A model generated the notes under the pieces. It worked only from the letters and a program-made list of their open reading frames with translations, was not told the origin of the DNA and searched no databases. Below, in pieces: positions 17,581 to 28,742 of a stretch of 64,000 nucleotides of DNA. Both the position numbers and the translations under genes were made by a program. Position 1 is the stretch's first letter; each line of letters begins with the position of its first letter. The stretch is from Dolichospermum planctonicum (GTDB lineage Bacteria; Cyanobacteriota; Cyanobacteriia; Cyanobacteriales; Nostocaceae), in the NCBI RefSeq assembly GCF_005402965.1, contig NZ_BJCF01000024.1, positions 1-64,000 of the forward strand, written 5' to 3'.

Positions 17581-17611
17581 AGGGTGTGTTAGCTTCAGGA
17601 TAACGCACCCT
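17581..17611 (+). terminator. Hairpin terminator after htpX
   Basis: AGGGTGTGTTA-(9)-TAACGCACCCT, an 11-bp stem with one G-T pair, followed by ATTTAGT. It is also a common cyanobacterial intergenic repeat (AGGGTGCGTTA). Confidence 0.55.
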
Positions 17612-17696
17612 ATTTAGTCAATATCCTATTTCTGAGCAAAATCAACTCAACATTTTGGCAACAAATAAAAATCTCTGTATTCCCTGTTTTTCCTGA

Positions 17697-18272
17697 TTAA
17701 AAAATCGGCTGCAAATCTAAAATAAATCCTGGTAATACATCTTCTCCAGATAAACTTGTAGGAGATTCTAAAACTTCTATTTCTTGATTGGGGCGATAAA
17801 TTTCTACTTGTTTGTTTTTAGGATTAATTAACCAACCTAACCGTAAACCATTGGCGATATATTCCCGCATTTTGGCTTGAGTATCGGCTAAATCATCGCT
17901 TTCAGAAACTAATTCCATCACAAAATCAGGACATAAAGGCAGAAACCTTTTTCTTTGTTCTGGTGTGAGTGCATTCCATGTTTCTATCTTAATCCAAGAC
18001 ACATCAGGAGAACGGGTAGCACCATTAGGTAATTTAAAACCTGTGGAAGAATCAAAAGCTTTTCCTAACCCATTTTGGCGATTCCAAAACCAAACTTGTC
18101 CACCTAATTCTAGGTTTCTATCTCCCGTTTCTCCTCCTGTTGGTGACATGATACTTAATTCTCCTTGTGAGGATAATTCTAAACGTAGATCTTTATTAGC
18201 AGCAATCATTTCCACAAATTTATCATCTGTGAATTTTAGTGATTTTGGTATTTGTAAAGTTATAGCAGTCAT
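17697..18272 (-). CDS. Uma2 family endonuclease-like protein (DUF820)
   Basis: A 191-residue member of the Uma2 family, a PD-(D/E)XK nuclease-fold group expanded in cyanobacteria. Characteristic segments are seen: LELSSQGELSIMSPTGGETG, RSPDVSWI (metal-binding Asp), PDFVMELVSESDD (acidic pair) and LGWLINPKNKQVEIYRP. The cellular role of Uma2 proteins is unknown; many occur as solitary genes, as here. Its ATG lies at 18272. Confidence 0.9.
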   Translation of the reverse strand: MTAITLQIPKSLKFTDDKFVEMIAANKDLRLELSSQGELSIMSPTGGETGDRNLELGGQVWFWNRQNGLGKAFDSSTGFKLPNGATRSPDVSWIKIETWNALTPEQRKRFLPLCPDFVMELVSESDDLADTQAKMREYIANGLRLGWLINPKNKQVEIYRPNQEIEVLESPTSLSGEDVLPGFILDLQPIF

Positions 18273-18365
18273 GATTTATACCTCTCTCTATTTATCCCTT
18301 CCAGTCTCCGACAGGGAATACTTTCCGGGAGGTTCTACCTGCCATTTTAACGATATTTTCCGAAC

Positions 18366-18430
18366 AAAGCGGTTAGAAACCGCGTCTACACAGACAAAAC
18401 CCACGCAGGTGGGTTAAATTCCTCTTGGAA
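18366..18430. repeat. Dispersed repeat (GCGGTTAGAAACCGCGTCTA type)
   Basis: Contains GCGGTTAGAAACCGC (a 6-bp stem) and CCCACGCAGGTGGG (a second stem), then AATTCCTCTTGGAAGGAG. This arrangement resembles a well-known Anabaena/Nostoc intergenic repeat. It lies between the Uma2 gene and the 3' end of the pentapeptide gene. Confidence 0.45.
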
Positions 18431-18526
18431 GGAGTTTGTTTGTATAGCCGCTATATAATCAATCTTTTAGGCTAAAAAATGGGTTTCTAACCTAAACCTA
18501 AAAAACCAGAAATTATTGGTAAAAGT

Positions 18527-20554
18527 TTATGATTGGGGATTTTTCCATCCATCATAAGCAGCAATGAGAACATTTACATAAATATTATCAGCAAGTTCTT
18601 TAATTGCTTCAATACCACCCGCTTTTAATGCACCTATTACCCGTTCCTTTAGTTGTGGATTTTTATTGATACCCTTAACCGCTACCTCGATTTCTGCTTG
18701 AGTATCTGTAGGTATATCAGGAGGATAGGATTGATTGAGGATTTGGAGTAGTTGTTGAATCTCACTAGCTGAGTCCGCTAGGTTTTGTTTGGGAGTAATA
18801 ACCAGATCTCCCATAACCTTACCCGCTACTCCCCCGTCCACTTTCTGAATATTCATTTCTACTTCGACATTACGACTGGAATCATTACTGTTAGTCATAT
18901 TTTTATTATCCACTTTGTTTTCAACTTGAACATTTATAGATTTTTCTGCTTCTACTAACTTATTAATAGTTAACCATAGATTTGCATTCTGATTATTAGA
19001 AGCTTGTAAAAGTTCTTTATATTTTTCTATTTCTGCTAATGCTAATTGATAATTTTGAGTAAAATGGCTGTGAATCTTTTCTTTATTCGCATTCTCAGGA
19101 ACAGCAACTTTAACAACAACAACCCCATCACCTTTATTTTCAATACTCTGGATAACTAATTCTGTATCTCCATTTTCAACTTGCACTTTTTTGAAAGCAG
19201 TAACAAAAGCTTGCCAGTCAATACCATTTTGGAAAATTAAATCAACAGTATTTAAAACTTCTTCAAATAATTTGGTAAATTCTCCTGGTTGAAATTCTCC
19301 ACTACTCGGACGGCGTTCCCGGTCATCTGTTCCCGGTTTAGGATATTCTAAAAGATAGACAAAGCGACAATCTACATGATCTAATATGGTTGTACTTTCA
19401 ATATTCCAAGCTTCCACACAAGCACCAGTCATTTGAGCTTTGGTGAAATTAGTACCGACGGCTTGAGTAAGAGTCAGATTTGCCCATTCTAAAACAGCAC
19501 CTTGAAAAGTAGCTTCTATAATATCAGCATTTTTTAAATTAGCCTCTTTCAAGTCTGCACCTATTAGGTTTGCACCTTTCAGATTTGCACCAATATAAGA
19601 TTTATTTCTGCCATTTAAAGTAATAAGCAAATTGAGAACAGTAGGGTTACTTAATATAGTATTACCCGGTCTAGCAAAATCAAGTTTTTTGACTTCATAA
19701 AAACGAGTGCGCGTTAGGTTTGCTTTTCTGAAATCGGTGTTTTTCAGGGTTGCACCAGTAAAATCAGCATCAGTTAAATCAGCACTAAAAAAGGTTGTAC
19801 CATAGATAGAATTTATAGATATAGCAACTTTTTTAATCCAACTAAATTTTTCACTACCTTTTGATGCTTGCCAACCAATATTATTTCCTAATATGGAAAC
19901 AATAACAATAGTTAACCCAATTAAAGTTGATTTTGTTATATTTGGAACTTTTATTAATAAAGATCCCGCTGAAATTAAATTGATGATTAAACCTATAAAT
20001 ATCACTATGGGCAAATAACTAATGATATTTATCATCATAATATTAGCTAAAGCTATTATTATCCAACCAATTCCAATTAAACATAATATTGCAATTCCAA
20101 AAAAAAATTGTCCAATAATTGTTGTGTTAGCTTTACTTACTATAAAACTTAGGAATAAGCTAGGAGTTAATACTAATATCGCTACAAATAAACCATGTAA
20201 AAAATTTTTAGCTACGGTAATAATAGCAAAAGCTAATAATGAAATTAAGATTACTATGTATGTAGTGATTTTAATTTTTAGATCCTTTTCTAAATCCCAA
20301 AGTCCAACAAGAACAATAGCACCTATTCCCGTAATAATTGAGCCAAGGGCAATAATTAATAAAGAGAGCGCAATCGTACAAACTATAGGAAGTAATTGTA
20401 GACCGGAGGTTGTCTCACTAAAGTTTGCCCCTTTTAATATAGCTTTTGTAAAGTTTGCCCCTCTAATGTCACTACCATTAAAATTAGCATTTGTTAAGTC
20501 TTGACCTTGAAAAGACTTTCCGCGAAGATTCAATCCAGAATAATTTTTCACCAT
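18527..20554 (-). CDS. Pentapeptide-repeat membrane protein with unusual C-terminal region
   Basis: A 675-residue protein. An N-terminal pentapeptide block (residues 5-47, e.g. ANFNGSDIRGANFTKAILKG) is followed by six or seven hydrophobic helices (about 53-230), then two more pentapeptide blocks (about 255-300 and 318-385, YIGANLKGANLIGADLKEAN). After that comes a soluble region with a conserved FVYLLEYPKPGTDDRERRPSS segment, a coiled-coil-like stretch, a beta segment (VEVEMNIQKVDGGVAGKVMG) and a helical tail (QLKERVIGALKAGGIEAIKEL). The tail resembles C-termini of other cyanobacterial pentapeptide proteins. The function is unknown. It starts 47 bp after the small gene at 20602, so the two are probably one operon. 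Confidence 0.82.
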   Translation of the reverse strand: MVKNYSGLNLRGKSFQGQDLTNANFNGSDIRGANFTKAILKGANFSETTSGLQLLPIVCTIALSLLIIALGSIITGIGAIVLVGLWDLEKDLKIKITTYIVILISLLAFAIITVAKNFLHGLFVAILVLTPSLFLSFIVSKANTTIIGQFFFGIAILCLIGIGWIIIALANIMMINIISYLPIVIFIGLIINLISAGSLLIKVPNITKSTLIGLTIVIVSILGNNIGWQASKGSEKFSWIKKVAISINSIYGTTFFSADLTDADFTGATLKNTDFRKANLTRTRFYEVKKLDFARPGNTILSNPTVLNLLITLNGRNKSYIGANLKGANLIGADLKEANLKNADIIEATFQGAVLEWANLTLTQAVGTNFTKAQMTGACVEAWNIESTTILDHVDCRFVYLLEYPKPGTDDRERRPSSGEFQPGEFTKLFEEVLNTVDLIFQNGIDWQAFVTAFKKVQVENGDTELVIQSIENKGDGVVVVKVAVPENANKEKIHSHFTQNYQLALAEIEKYKELLQASNNQNANLWLTINKLVEAEKSINVQVENKVDNKNMTNSNDSSRNVEVEMNIQKVDGGVAGKVMGDLVITPKQNLADSASEIQQLLQILNQSYPPDIPTDTQAEIEVAVKGINKNPQLKERVIGALKAGGIEAIKELADNIYVNVLIAAYDGWKNPQS

Positions 20555-20601
20555 TGCCTTATGTAAGCAATATACTTATGATATTGATTTTATGTTTATA
20601 T

Positions 20602-20967
20602 TTAGCTACAACCATTTCTTTCACAGTCTTCTAAACATTTTTGTTTTTGAGAATTAAATAAACAATTAGCCTTACATATACTCTTTTTCACCTCACAATA
20701 AATATCATCTATTCCATAAATATCATCTATTCCATCTATTCTTAGTGAAATTAGTGTCTCTTTAGTTCTTGCAAAATTAGTATTGTGTGGTGTCGCAACT
20801 ATCTCTTTCTTTGATGATTCTGAGGAACTATCTTCACTCTCAAAAGATTTCATCAACTCAATATGGGCTTGTATGGCCGCTTCTAATGATTGAATCCATT
20901 TTTCGTATAAACGTTTTTGCTCAGGGGTAAATTTATCCCAGTTAAGATCTTGTAATTTTTCGGTCAT
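20602..20967 (-). CDS. Small hypothetical protein with Cys-rich C-terminus
   Basis: About 121 residues from the ATG at 20967 (MTEKLQDLNWDKFTPEQKRL); an earlier ATG at 21006 would add 13 hydrophobic residues of little coding character. The N-terminal half is a charged amphipathic helix; the C-terminal half has six cysteines in CEVKKSICKANCLFNSQKQK followed by CLEDCERNGC. An exact internal duplication GIDDIY-GIDDIY reflects an 18-bp tandem repeat at about 20702-20737. Located just upstream of, and on the same strand as, the pentapeptide membrane protein. No known family. Confidence 0.55.
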   Translation of the reverse strand: MTEKLQDLNWDKFTPEQKRLYEKWIQSLEAAIQAHIELMKSFESEDSSSESSKKEIVATPHNTNFARTKETLISLRIDGIDDIYGIDDIYCEVKKSICKANCLFNSQKQKCLEDCERNGCS

Positions 20968-21241
20968 AAGAATAGTGTGATACGAGTAGGTTAAGCATGA
21001 TATCAACTGAGTAAATATTAACTTTTTGTAGTTAATGTTGTCAACTACATGATAGATTAATTAAGTACAAATATAGTAAAAAAACATACATAATATTTTG
21101 TGAATCAGTATCGAAAATCATCACTTTCTTATTTTTGCTGATTTTTCTTCACCGAAAATGACTACAATGAATGTTAATGCTAGATAATGGGGAAGCCTTG
21201 ACATTTAAACAACCTAGCCCGGAACCAAAGAACTAACAACT

Positions 21242-23029
21242 ATGCGAACTCACTATTGCGGCGAACTCCGAAAAGAACATATTGGTGAAACTGTTACCTT
21301 TTACGGATGGGTAGACCGTCGCCGCGATCACGGTGGTGTGATATTCTTAGATTTGCGCGATCGCTCTGGTATTGTCCAAATCGTCAGCGACCCCCAGCGC
21401 ACCCCAGACTCCTATGAACAAGCTAACGCACTCAGAAATGAATATGTTGTAGCTATCACCGGTAGAGTTACCCAACGTCCTCCAGAATCCCTAAATCCCC
21501 GACTTCCTACTGGCGAAGTGGAAATCTATGCGGATAAAATAGAACTACTTAACGCCGTCCGTAAACAATTACCTTTCCAAGTTTCCACCGCAGACACGGA
21601 AACAGTGCGGGAAGATTTACGATTAAAATATCGTTATTTGGACTTACGACGGGAACGTATGGCGCAAAATATGCAATTGCGTCATCAGGTCATCAAAGCC
21701 ATGCGGCGCTACCTGGAAGACCTAGAGGGTTTTATTGAAGTTGAAACCCCAGTTCTCACCCGTTCTACCCCCGAAGGGGCGCGAGATTATATTCTTCCCA
21801 GTCGCGTGAATGAAGGTGAATGGTTCGCTTTACCCCAATCTCCCCAACTTTTCAAACAATTATTGATGGTATCGGGAATGGATAGATACTATCAAGTGGC
21901 GCGATGTTTTCGAGATGAAGATCTACGGGCTGACAGACAACCGGAGTTTACCCAACTAGACATGGAAATGAGTTTCATGTCTGAAGATGAAATTATCGAA
22001 CTTAACGAAAAGTTAGTTTGTCATATTTTCAAAACCGTGAAAGGCATTGATTTACCTCGTCCTTTTCCTCGTCTTCCTTACGCGGAAGCTATGAACCGTT
22101 ACGGAAGTGATAAACCAGATACCCGCTACGGTTTAGAATTAGTTGATGTTTCTGACGTTTTAAAAGATTCTGGTTTCAAAGTTTTTCGAGAAGCCATTTC
22201 TAACGGTGGTATCGTTAAAATACTCCCGATTCCTAACGGTAACGATGCCATTTCTAATGTTCGCATTAAACCAGGTGGCGATATTTTCCGGGAAGCCGCA
22301 GAAGCAGGTGCGAAAGGTTTAGCTTATATTCGCGTGCGAGAAAATGGTGAACTTGACACCATTGGCGCAATTAAAGATAATTTGACACCGGAACAAAAGC
22401 AGGAAATATTAACAAGAACGGGTGCAAAAGCCGGACATTTGTTATTATTTGCGGCTGCTGATACAACCACTGTGAATAAAACCTTAGATAGAATTCGTCA
22501 ATTTGTGGCAAGGGAATTTAAGTTAATTGCCAAAGACAAAATTAACTTGCTCTGGATTACCGAATTTCCCATGTTTGAATGGAACGCAGATGAAAAACGT
22601 TTAGAAGCATTACACCACCCATTTACAGCCCCTCATCCTGAGGATATCAGTGATTTAAAAACCGCCCGCGCTCAAGCTTATGATTTAGTTTTAAATGGGT
22701 TTGAAGTTGGTGGTGGAAGTTTGCGAATTTATCAGCGAGAAGTTCAAGAACAAGTGTTTTCAGCTATTGGTTTATCAACAGAAGAAGCACAAAGTAAATT
22801 TGGCTTTTTATTAGAAGCTTTTGAATATGGAACTCCTCCCCATGGTGGTATTGCTTACGGTGTAGACCGTTTGGTAATGTTGTTATCTGGAGAAGAATCA
22901 ATTCGTGATGTGATTGCTTTTCCCAAGACTCAACAAGCTCGTTGTTTATTAACAGATGCTCCTGGAAATGTAGACGCAAAACAATTGAAAGAGTTGCACG
23001 TTGCTTCGACTTTTAAACCCAAGGTGTAA
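21242..23029 (+). CDS. aspS: Aspartyl-tRNA synthetase
   Basis: Class II synthetase charging tRNA-Asp (or tRNA-Asp/Asn), 595 residues, the bacterial length that includes the GAD insertion domain. Seen are the N-terminal OB fold ([20 protein letters not shown]), motif 2 ([20 protein letters not shown]) and motif 3 ([20 protein letters not shown]). The start at 21242 matches the conserved MRTHYCGEL opening. Monocistronic; the gene on the other side (rpoC1-like remnant) converges on it. Confidence 0.96.
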   Translation: MRTHYCGELRKEHIGETVTFYGWVDRRRDHGGVIFLDLRDRSGIVQIVSDPQRTPDSYEQANALRNEYVVAITGRVTQRPPESLNPRLPTGEVEIYADKIELLNAVRKQLPFQVSTADTETVREDLRLKYRYLDLRRERMAQNMQLRHQVIKAMRRYLEDLEGFIEVETPVLTRSTPEGARDYILPSRVNEGEWFALPQSPQLFKQLLMVSGMDRYYQVARCFRDEDLRADRQPEFTQLDMEMSFMSEDEIIELNEKLVCHIFKTVKGIDLPRPFPRLPYAEAMNRYGSDKPDTRYGLELVDVSDVLKDSGFKVFREAISNGGIVKILPIPNGNDAISNVRIKPGGDIFREAAEAGAKGLAYIRVRENGELDTIGAIKDNLTPEQKQEILTRTGAKAGHLLLFAAADTTTVNKTLDRIRQFVAREFKLIAKDKINLLWITEFPMFEWNADEKRLEALHHPFTAPHPEDISDLKTARAQAYDLVLNGFEVGGGSLRIYQREVQEQVFSAIGLSTEEAQSKFGFLLEAFEYGTPPHGGIAYGVDRLVMLLSGEESIRDVIAFPKTQQARCLLTDAPGNVDAKQLKELHVASTFKPKV

Positions 23030-23122
23030 GATCAAGTGTCCTTAGTTGTCCTTTGTCCGTACTTCGACTTCGCTCAGTAACCATTGTCCGTTGTTAGTCT
23101 TGACCACCGACCACCGACGGCT

Positions 23123-23155
23123 TTGTAGGGGCTTTCCTGCCGTTCGCCCCTACAA
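23123..23155. terminator. Hairpin between aspS and the convergent rpoC1-like remnant
   Basis: TTGTAGGGGC-(13)-GCCCCTACAA, a perfect 10-bp stem. GTAGGGGC...GCCCCTAC elements are also dispersed repeats in cyanobacteria (a related form is near 57325), so it may be both. Confidence 0.5.
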
Positions 23156-23233
23156 GGTTTTGAACACTCATCCTTCTGCTCTATAACCTCCAAAGGTTTA
23201 GAATCAGCTTCTCCCGAATCAACTTCTCCATCA

Positions 23234-24355
<1,122 letters not shown>

Positions 24356-24408
24356 AAATTTAGATTTTAGATTTTAGATTTTGGATTTTATCCCTCTTCT
24401 GGTAGAAA

Positions 24409-24851
24409 CGGATTAAGAATAGACCTAATTTTAAGTATAGTGCGATCGCCAAGCGCTGCTGTAAGCAGATCGCCAACCACCGACAAATTAAAAATAATGT
24501 ATAATAGACAATTTATATCATAATTCCTAACTGACTTAATTTTGTAACTAAGACCATGCACAATTTCACTGGATTTCCAGACGCTTATGATGTAATTGTT
24601 ATGATATAATTGTCGTCCGTGCAGGTGACGCAGGTTGTGAAGCAGCGCTGGCTACTGCTCGCCTCCGTTGTCGAACTCTGCTATTGACCCTAAACTTAGA
24701 TAAAATCCCTTGGCAACCCTGTAACCCCGCAGTCGGTGGACCAGCCAAATCCCAATTAACCCATGAAATAGACGCTTTAGGGGGGAAATTGGCAAAATGG
24801 CAGACCGGACATACTTACAAAAACGCATCCTCAACTCTTCACTAGATCCTG
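24409..24851 (+). repeat. Left copy of the mnmG promoter and 5'-end duplication
   Basis: Aligns without gaps to 26670-26830 through the promoter and ATG (constant offset 2261), including the TATAAT box (24500-24505), then with indels to about 24851. It is over 90% identical by eye. It lies in direct orientation relative to the intact mnmG, with two nuclease genes between the copies. Confidence 0.85.
24556..24851 (+). pseudogene. mnmG 5' fragment
   Basis: Starts ATG CACAATTTCACTGGATT, matching the first 95 or so codons of mnmG. It is disabled by a 14-bp local duplication (GTTATGATATAATT, about 24599-24612) and a 2-bp deletion near 24786, and ends abruptly after GATCCTG. It cannot encode a working MnmG. 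Confidence 0.85.
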
Positions 24852-24870
24852 TGCGAAATGAATAAGATAA

Positions 24871-24903
24871 AGATCCCCAACTTCTTTAAGAAGTCAGGGA
24901 TCT
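24871..24903. repeat. Palindromic dispersed repeat (AGATCCCCAACTTCTT type)
   Basis: AGATCCCCAACTTCTT / AAGAAGTCAGGGATCT, a 33-bp imperfect palindrome. Related to the element at 1926 and the half-site near 200. It sits immediately after the mnmG fragment and at the 3' end of the nuclease-like gene, where it might act as terminator. Confidence 0.6.
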
Positions 24904-24909
24904 GAAGTT

Positions 24910-25530
24910 TTAGGTTAAAATCCCTACTAAAATTTGCATCAACATTTCTAAATCGGTAGGAACTCGATATAACATTAAATCCTGGGTTATTAGTTTATTT
25001 TCGCGTTGAAAACTGCCAAACTGCCAAATATCTCCAGTTGTTACAGCACCATATAATATTGGTTCATCTCCTTCAACCCATTGATCTAAAGCAATTAATT
25101 CCACTGCAAGTTGAGTAAATCCTCGTGTTAAATCTGCGTGTTTTGCTTCCACAACTAAAACCTGATGTTGAGATTGCAGGTAATAATCTAAGTCACCCCG
25201 CAAAAATTGATTTATTTCAATGGGATATTCAATATTAATTTTAGATTCGGTAATATGTGCAACTTCTAAGAGAATTGGTGCAATTAAAACTTCTCTTCTT
25301 GCAGCTTCGCTTGTTAAACTAACTCTTTGCATTGCCTCTTCTAATCGTTCTTTGAGATCAATTAATCGAGATATTTGATTATTACTTACCGGCCAATCAA
25401 TTGTTCCTCTAGTTAAATTGACTCCTAATTCTTGTAAAATATCCGCAGGTGCAAACCTTAACTCAAAATACTTACGAAATGTGTATGTTTCATCAGGTTT
25501 AAGAATTGGAGGACGATGTGATTTAGTCAT
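24910..25530 (-). CDS. Putative PD-(D/E)XK nuclease-fold protein
   Basis: A 206-residue cyanobacterial protein. Residues 110-145 (FLRGDLDYYL, then HQVLVVEAKHADLTRGFTQ) show a PD-(D/E)XK arrangement with D113 or D115, E128 and K130, followed by a helix with conserved Gln. An acidic residue in the preceding helix (E89) could complete the site. No helicase or methylase is fused to it. It is divergent from the Mrr gene with a 158-bp AT-rich gap, inside the mnmG duplication. A role in restriction is suggested only by context. Confidence 0.68.
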   Translation of the reverse strand: MTKSHRPPILKPDETYTFRKYFELRFAPADILQELGVNLTRGTIDWPVSNNQISRLIDLKERLEEAMQRVSLTSEAARREVLIAPILLEVAHITESKINIEYPIEINQFLRGDLDYYLQSQHQVLVVEAKHADLTRGFTQLAVELIALDQWVEGDEPILYGAVTTGDIWQFGSFQRENKLITQDLMLYRVPTDLEMLMQILVGILT

Positions 25531-25688
25531 AGAGTTATTTATTAATTATGTTGTCAGTTTTTTATCTTTTGTATTCATATTATATATGATAATATAATAT
25601 CTATTTGATGCGGTGATGTAAAAATATTGCCAAAAAACACAAGAGTATGGTATAAAAGTGAATATCTTGATTTTTTGACTTGTGAAAA

Positions 25689-26600
25689 ATGACTATTCCT
25701 GACTTTCAAGCTATTATGCTTCCTTTATTGCAATATGCAAGTGATGGTAAAGAACATTCTTTAAGAGACGCTATTACATTTTTAGCTGATGTTTTTAATT
25801 TAAGTGATGACGAAAGAAAGGAATTATTATCTAGTGGACAACAAGCGGTTTTTGATAATAGAGTAGGTTGGGCTAGAACACATTTAAAAAAAGCCGGTTT
25901 AGTAGAATCTCTTAAAAGAGGATTTTTTCAAATTACCACAAGGGGAAAGGATATTTTAAATCAAAATATTGCAGCAATTAATGTGAAATTTTTAGGACAG
26001 TTTCCAGAGTATATTGAATTTAGAACTTCTAAAAAAGATCATGATAAATCAGAACCAGAAATTATAGAAATATCGGAAACTACACCCCAGGAATCCATAG
26101 AGTTTGGATATCAGAAAATTAGAAAAGAATTAGAATTAGAGTTACTTAACCGTGTGAAAAGTTGTTCACCTGATTTTTTTGAAAGATTAGTGGTAGATTT
26201 ACTCGTAAAAATGGGTTATGGTGGCTCAAGACGTGATGCGGGGAGAGCGATCGGTAAAAGTGGAGATGGGGGAATTGATGGTATAATTAAAGAAGATAAA
26301 TTAGGCTTAGATATTGTTTATGTTCAAGCTAAAAGATGGGATAATACTGTTGTTGGTAGACCAGAAATTCAAAAGTTTGTCGGGGCTTTACATGGACAAA
26401 GAGCAAGAAAAGGTGTTTTTATCACTACTTCCAGATTTTCCCAAGAAGCGAGAGAATATGTATCTATTATAGATAGTAAAATTGTGTTAATAGATGGAGA
26501 AGAATTAGCTCAGTTGATGATTGATAATCATGTGGGTGTTTCCACAGTCTCTATTTACGAAATTAAAAAGATAGATTCCGATTATTTTACAGATGAGTAA
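25689..26600 (+). CDS. mrr: Mrr-type restriction endonuclease
   Basis: A 303-residue protein: N-terminal winged-helix domain (residues 1-95, Mrr_N) and C-terminal Mrr catalytic domain (about 160-290). The active site is DGGIDGIIKED...IVYVQAKRW with D197, Q213 and K215, the Q-x-K variant typical of Mrr. FITTSRFSQEAREYV is also conserved. Mrr enzymes are type IV-like nucleases that cut modified DNA. Length and domains are complete. No cognate methylase is nearby, as expected for this type. It lies between the two copies of the mnmG 5' end. Confidence 0.92.
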   Translation: MTIPDFQAIMLPLLQYASDGKEHSLRDAITFLADVFNLSDDERKELLSSGQQAVFDNRVGWARTHLKKAGLVESLKRGFFQITTRGKDILNQNIAAINVKFLGQFPEYIEFRTSKKDHDKSEPEIIEISETTPQESIEFGYQKIRKELELELLNRVKSCSPDFFERLVVDLLVKMGYGGSRRDAGRAIGKSGDGGIDGIIKEDKLGLDIVYVQAKRWDNTVVGRPEIQKFVGALHGQRARKGVFITTSRFSQEAREYVSIIDSKIVLIDGEELAQLMIDNHVGVSTVSIYEIKKIDSDYFTDE

Positions 26601-26669
26601 TTATTAAATAGTAGACAATTAATATATGAAAACAGAGAATTTAAAAGCGGTACTGGTATTTGCTGGTAT

Positions 26670-27097
26670 CGGATTAAGAATAGACCTAATTTTAAGTATA
26701 GTGCGATCGCCAAGCACTGCTGTAAGCAGATCGCCAATCACCAACAAATTAAAAATAATGTATAATAGGGAATTTATATCATAATTCCTAACTAACTTAA
26801 TTTTGTAACTAAGACCATGCACAATTTCACTGAATTTCCAGACGCTTATGATGTAATTGTCGTCGGTGCAGGTCACGCAGGTTGTGAAGCAGCGCTGGCT
26901 ACTGCTCGCCTCGGTTGTCGAACTCTGCTATTGACCCTAAACTTAGATAAAATCGCTTGGCAACCCTGTAACCCCGCAGTCGGTGGACCTGCTAAATCCC
27001 AATTAACCCATGAAATAGACGCTTTAGGGGGAGAAATTGGCAAAATGGCAGACCGGACATACTTACAAAAACGTATCCTCAATTCCTCACGAGGTCC
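26670..27097 (+). repeat. Right copy of the mnmG promoter and 5'-end duplication (functional copy)
   Basis: Counterpart of 24409-24851. It carries the working promoter and first 94 codons of mnmG. Similarity starts at CGGATTAAGAATAGACC and fades after about 27097. Confidence 0.85.
26761..26766 (+). promoter_or_regulatory. Candidate -10 box of mnmG
   Basis: TATAAT located 51 bp before the ATG, preserved in the duplicated copy at 24500-24505. No good -35 hexamer is seen 16-18 bp upstream. A HIP1 site and an imperfect hairpin (GCGATCGCCAAGC...GTAAGCAGATCGCC) lie at 26703-26735. Confidence 0.4.
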
Positions 27098-28742
27098 TGC
27101 GGTCTGGGCATTACGAGCGCAAACTGATAAAAGAGAATATGCGGCGATAATGAAGGGAATTGTCGAAAATCAAGAGAATTTGACAATTAGAGAAGGGATG
27201 GTGACAGATTTAATCTTAAATGATCATAATCAAGTTATTGGTTTAGAAACTTATTTTGGCGTATCTTTTCACTGTAAAGCGGTAATTCTCACCACGGGGA
27301 CGTTTTTAGGTGGGAAAATTTGGGTGGGAAATAAATCCATGGCCGCAGGCCGCGCGGGAGAGTTTGCAGCGGAAGGGTTAACACAAACTTTGAACCGCTT
27401 AGGATTTGAAACCGGTAGACTGAAAACCGGGACACCAGCACGGGTTGATAAACGTTCTGTTGATTACACTAAAATGGAAGTTCAACCCGGAGACGACGCT
27501 GTACGGTGGTTCAGTTTTGACCCTGAAGTCTGGGTAGAACGGGAACAAATGCCTTGTCACATGACTCGAACCACTAAAGAAACTCATCGTTTAATTCAGG
27601 AAAATTTACATCTGTCCCCTGTGTATGGTGGTTGGGTGGAAGCAACCGGTCCCCGCTATTGTCCGAGTATTGAAGATAAAATTGTCCGCTTTGTAGATAA
27701 AGAAAGTCACCAAATCTTTATTGAACCGGAAGGAAGAGATATTCCTGAATTATACATTCAGGGTTTTTCTACCGGTTTACCAGAAACTTTGCAAATTTTG
27801 ATGTTGCGGAGTTTGACAGGTTTAGAAAATTGTGTGATGTTACGTCCTGCCTATGCAGTAGAGTATGATTATTTACCTGCAACCCAGTGTTTTCCTACCT
27901 TGATGACTAAGAAAGTGCCTGGATTATTTTGTGCCGGACAGGTAAATGGGACTACAGGTTATGAAGAGGCTGCTGCTCAAGGGATAGTAGCAGGAATCAA
28001 TGCAGCGCGGTTTGTACGGGGTGAAGAAATGATTATTTTTCCCCGTGAACAAAGTTATATTGGCACTTTAATTGATGACCTGTGTACGAAGGATTTACGA
28101 GAACCTTATCGTATGCTTACAAGTCGTTCAGAGTATCGGTTATTACTACGTTCTGATAATGCTGATCTCCGCATGACACCCTTGGGACGGGAAATTGGTT
28201 TAATTGATGATAGGCGCTGGAATTTGTTTAGTGAAAAACAAGCACAAATTACGGCGGAGAAAGAACGGCTGCATTGTACTAGAATAAAGGAAAATGAGGC
28301 AGTAGGACAAGCGATCGCTCATGATACCCAACAGGCAATTAAAGGTTCTATTACCCTTGCTGACTTGCTGCGTCGTTCGGGTATCCATTACATTGACTTG
28401 GAGCGTTACGGACTCCATAACCCCAACCTCAAACAAGCGGAAAAAGAAGGAGCGGAAATTGATATCAAGTATGCTGGTTATTTAGCAAGACAGCAAAACC
28501 AAATTGACCAAGTTGCCCGTCAAGCAAATCGCCAACTACCTAGTAATTTGGACTACTCAACCATTGATACTTTATCAAAGGAAGCGAGAGAAAAGTTGAA
28601 TAAAGTCCAACCCTTAACTATTGGACAAGCTGCGAGAATTGGTGGTGTTAACCCAGCGGATATCAACGCCCTTTTGATATACTTAGAAATAGCTAAAAAT
28701 AACATCAATAAAGCCACCCCAACCCCAGTAATTCTGTCTTAA
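26817..28742 (+). CDS. mnmG: tRNA uridine-5-carboxymethylaminomethyl modification enzyme MnmG (GidA)
   Basis: FAD-dependent enzyme that, with MnmE, modifies the wobble uridine of several tRNAs. 641 residues, normal length. The FAD-binding motif [14 protein letters not shown] lies at residues 16-29; also seen are the family signatures [21 protein letters not shown] and [10 protein letters not shown], and a catalytic-loop cysteine region ([18 protein letters not shown]). The C-terminal helical domain ([20 protein letters not shown]) is complete. Its 5' end is duplicated upstream. A hairpin follows the stop. Confidence 0.96.
   Translation: MHNFTEFPDAYDVIVVGAGHAGCEAALATARLGCRTLLLTLNLDKIAWQPCNPAVGGPAKSQLTHEIDALGGEIGKMADRTYLQKRILNSSRGPAVWALRAQTDKREYAAIMKGIVENQENLTIREGMVTDLILNDHNQVIGLETYFGVSFHCKAVILTTGTFLGGKIWVGNKSMAAGRAGEFAAEGLTQTLNRLGFETGRLKTGTPARVDKRSVDYTKMEVQPGDDAVRWFSFDPEVWVEREQMPCHMTRTTKETHRLIQENLHLSPVYGGWVEATGPRYCPSIEDKIVRFVDKESHQIFIEPEGRDIPELYIQGFSTGLPETLQILMLRSLTGLENCVMLRPAYAVEYDYLPATQCFPTLMTKKVPGLFCAGQVNGTTGYEEAAAQGIVAGINAARFVRGEEMIIFPREQSYIGTLIDDLCTKDLREPYRMLTSRSEYRLLLRSDNADLRMTPLGREIGLIDDRRWNLFSEKQAQITAEKERLHCTRIKENEAVGQAIAHDTQQAIKGSITLADLLRRSGIHYIDLERYGLHNPNLKQAEKEGAEIDIKYAGYLARQQNQIDQVARQANRQLPSNLDYSTIDTLSKEAREKLNKVQPLTIGQAARIGGVNPADINALLIYLEIAKNNINKATPTPVILS

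Noticed and set aside
20022-20504. 160-codon plus-strand frame rich in Ile and Lys
   Set aside because: It is the reverse complement of the membrane segment of the pentapeptide protein.
24556-24851. mnmG fragment as a working gene
   Set aside because: A 14-bp insertion, a 2-bp deletion and missing 3' three quarters; the complete gene is at 26817.
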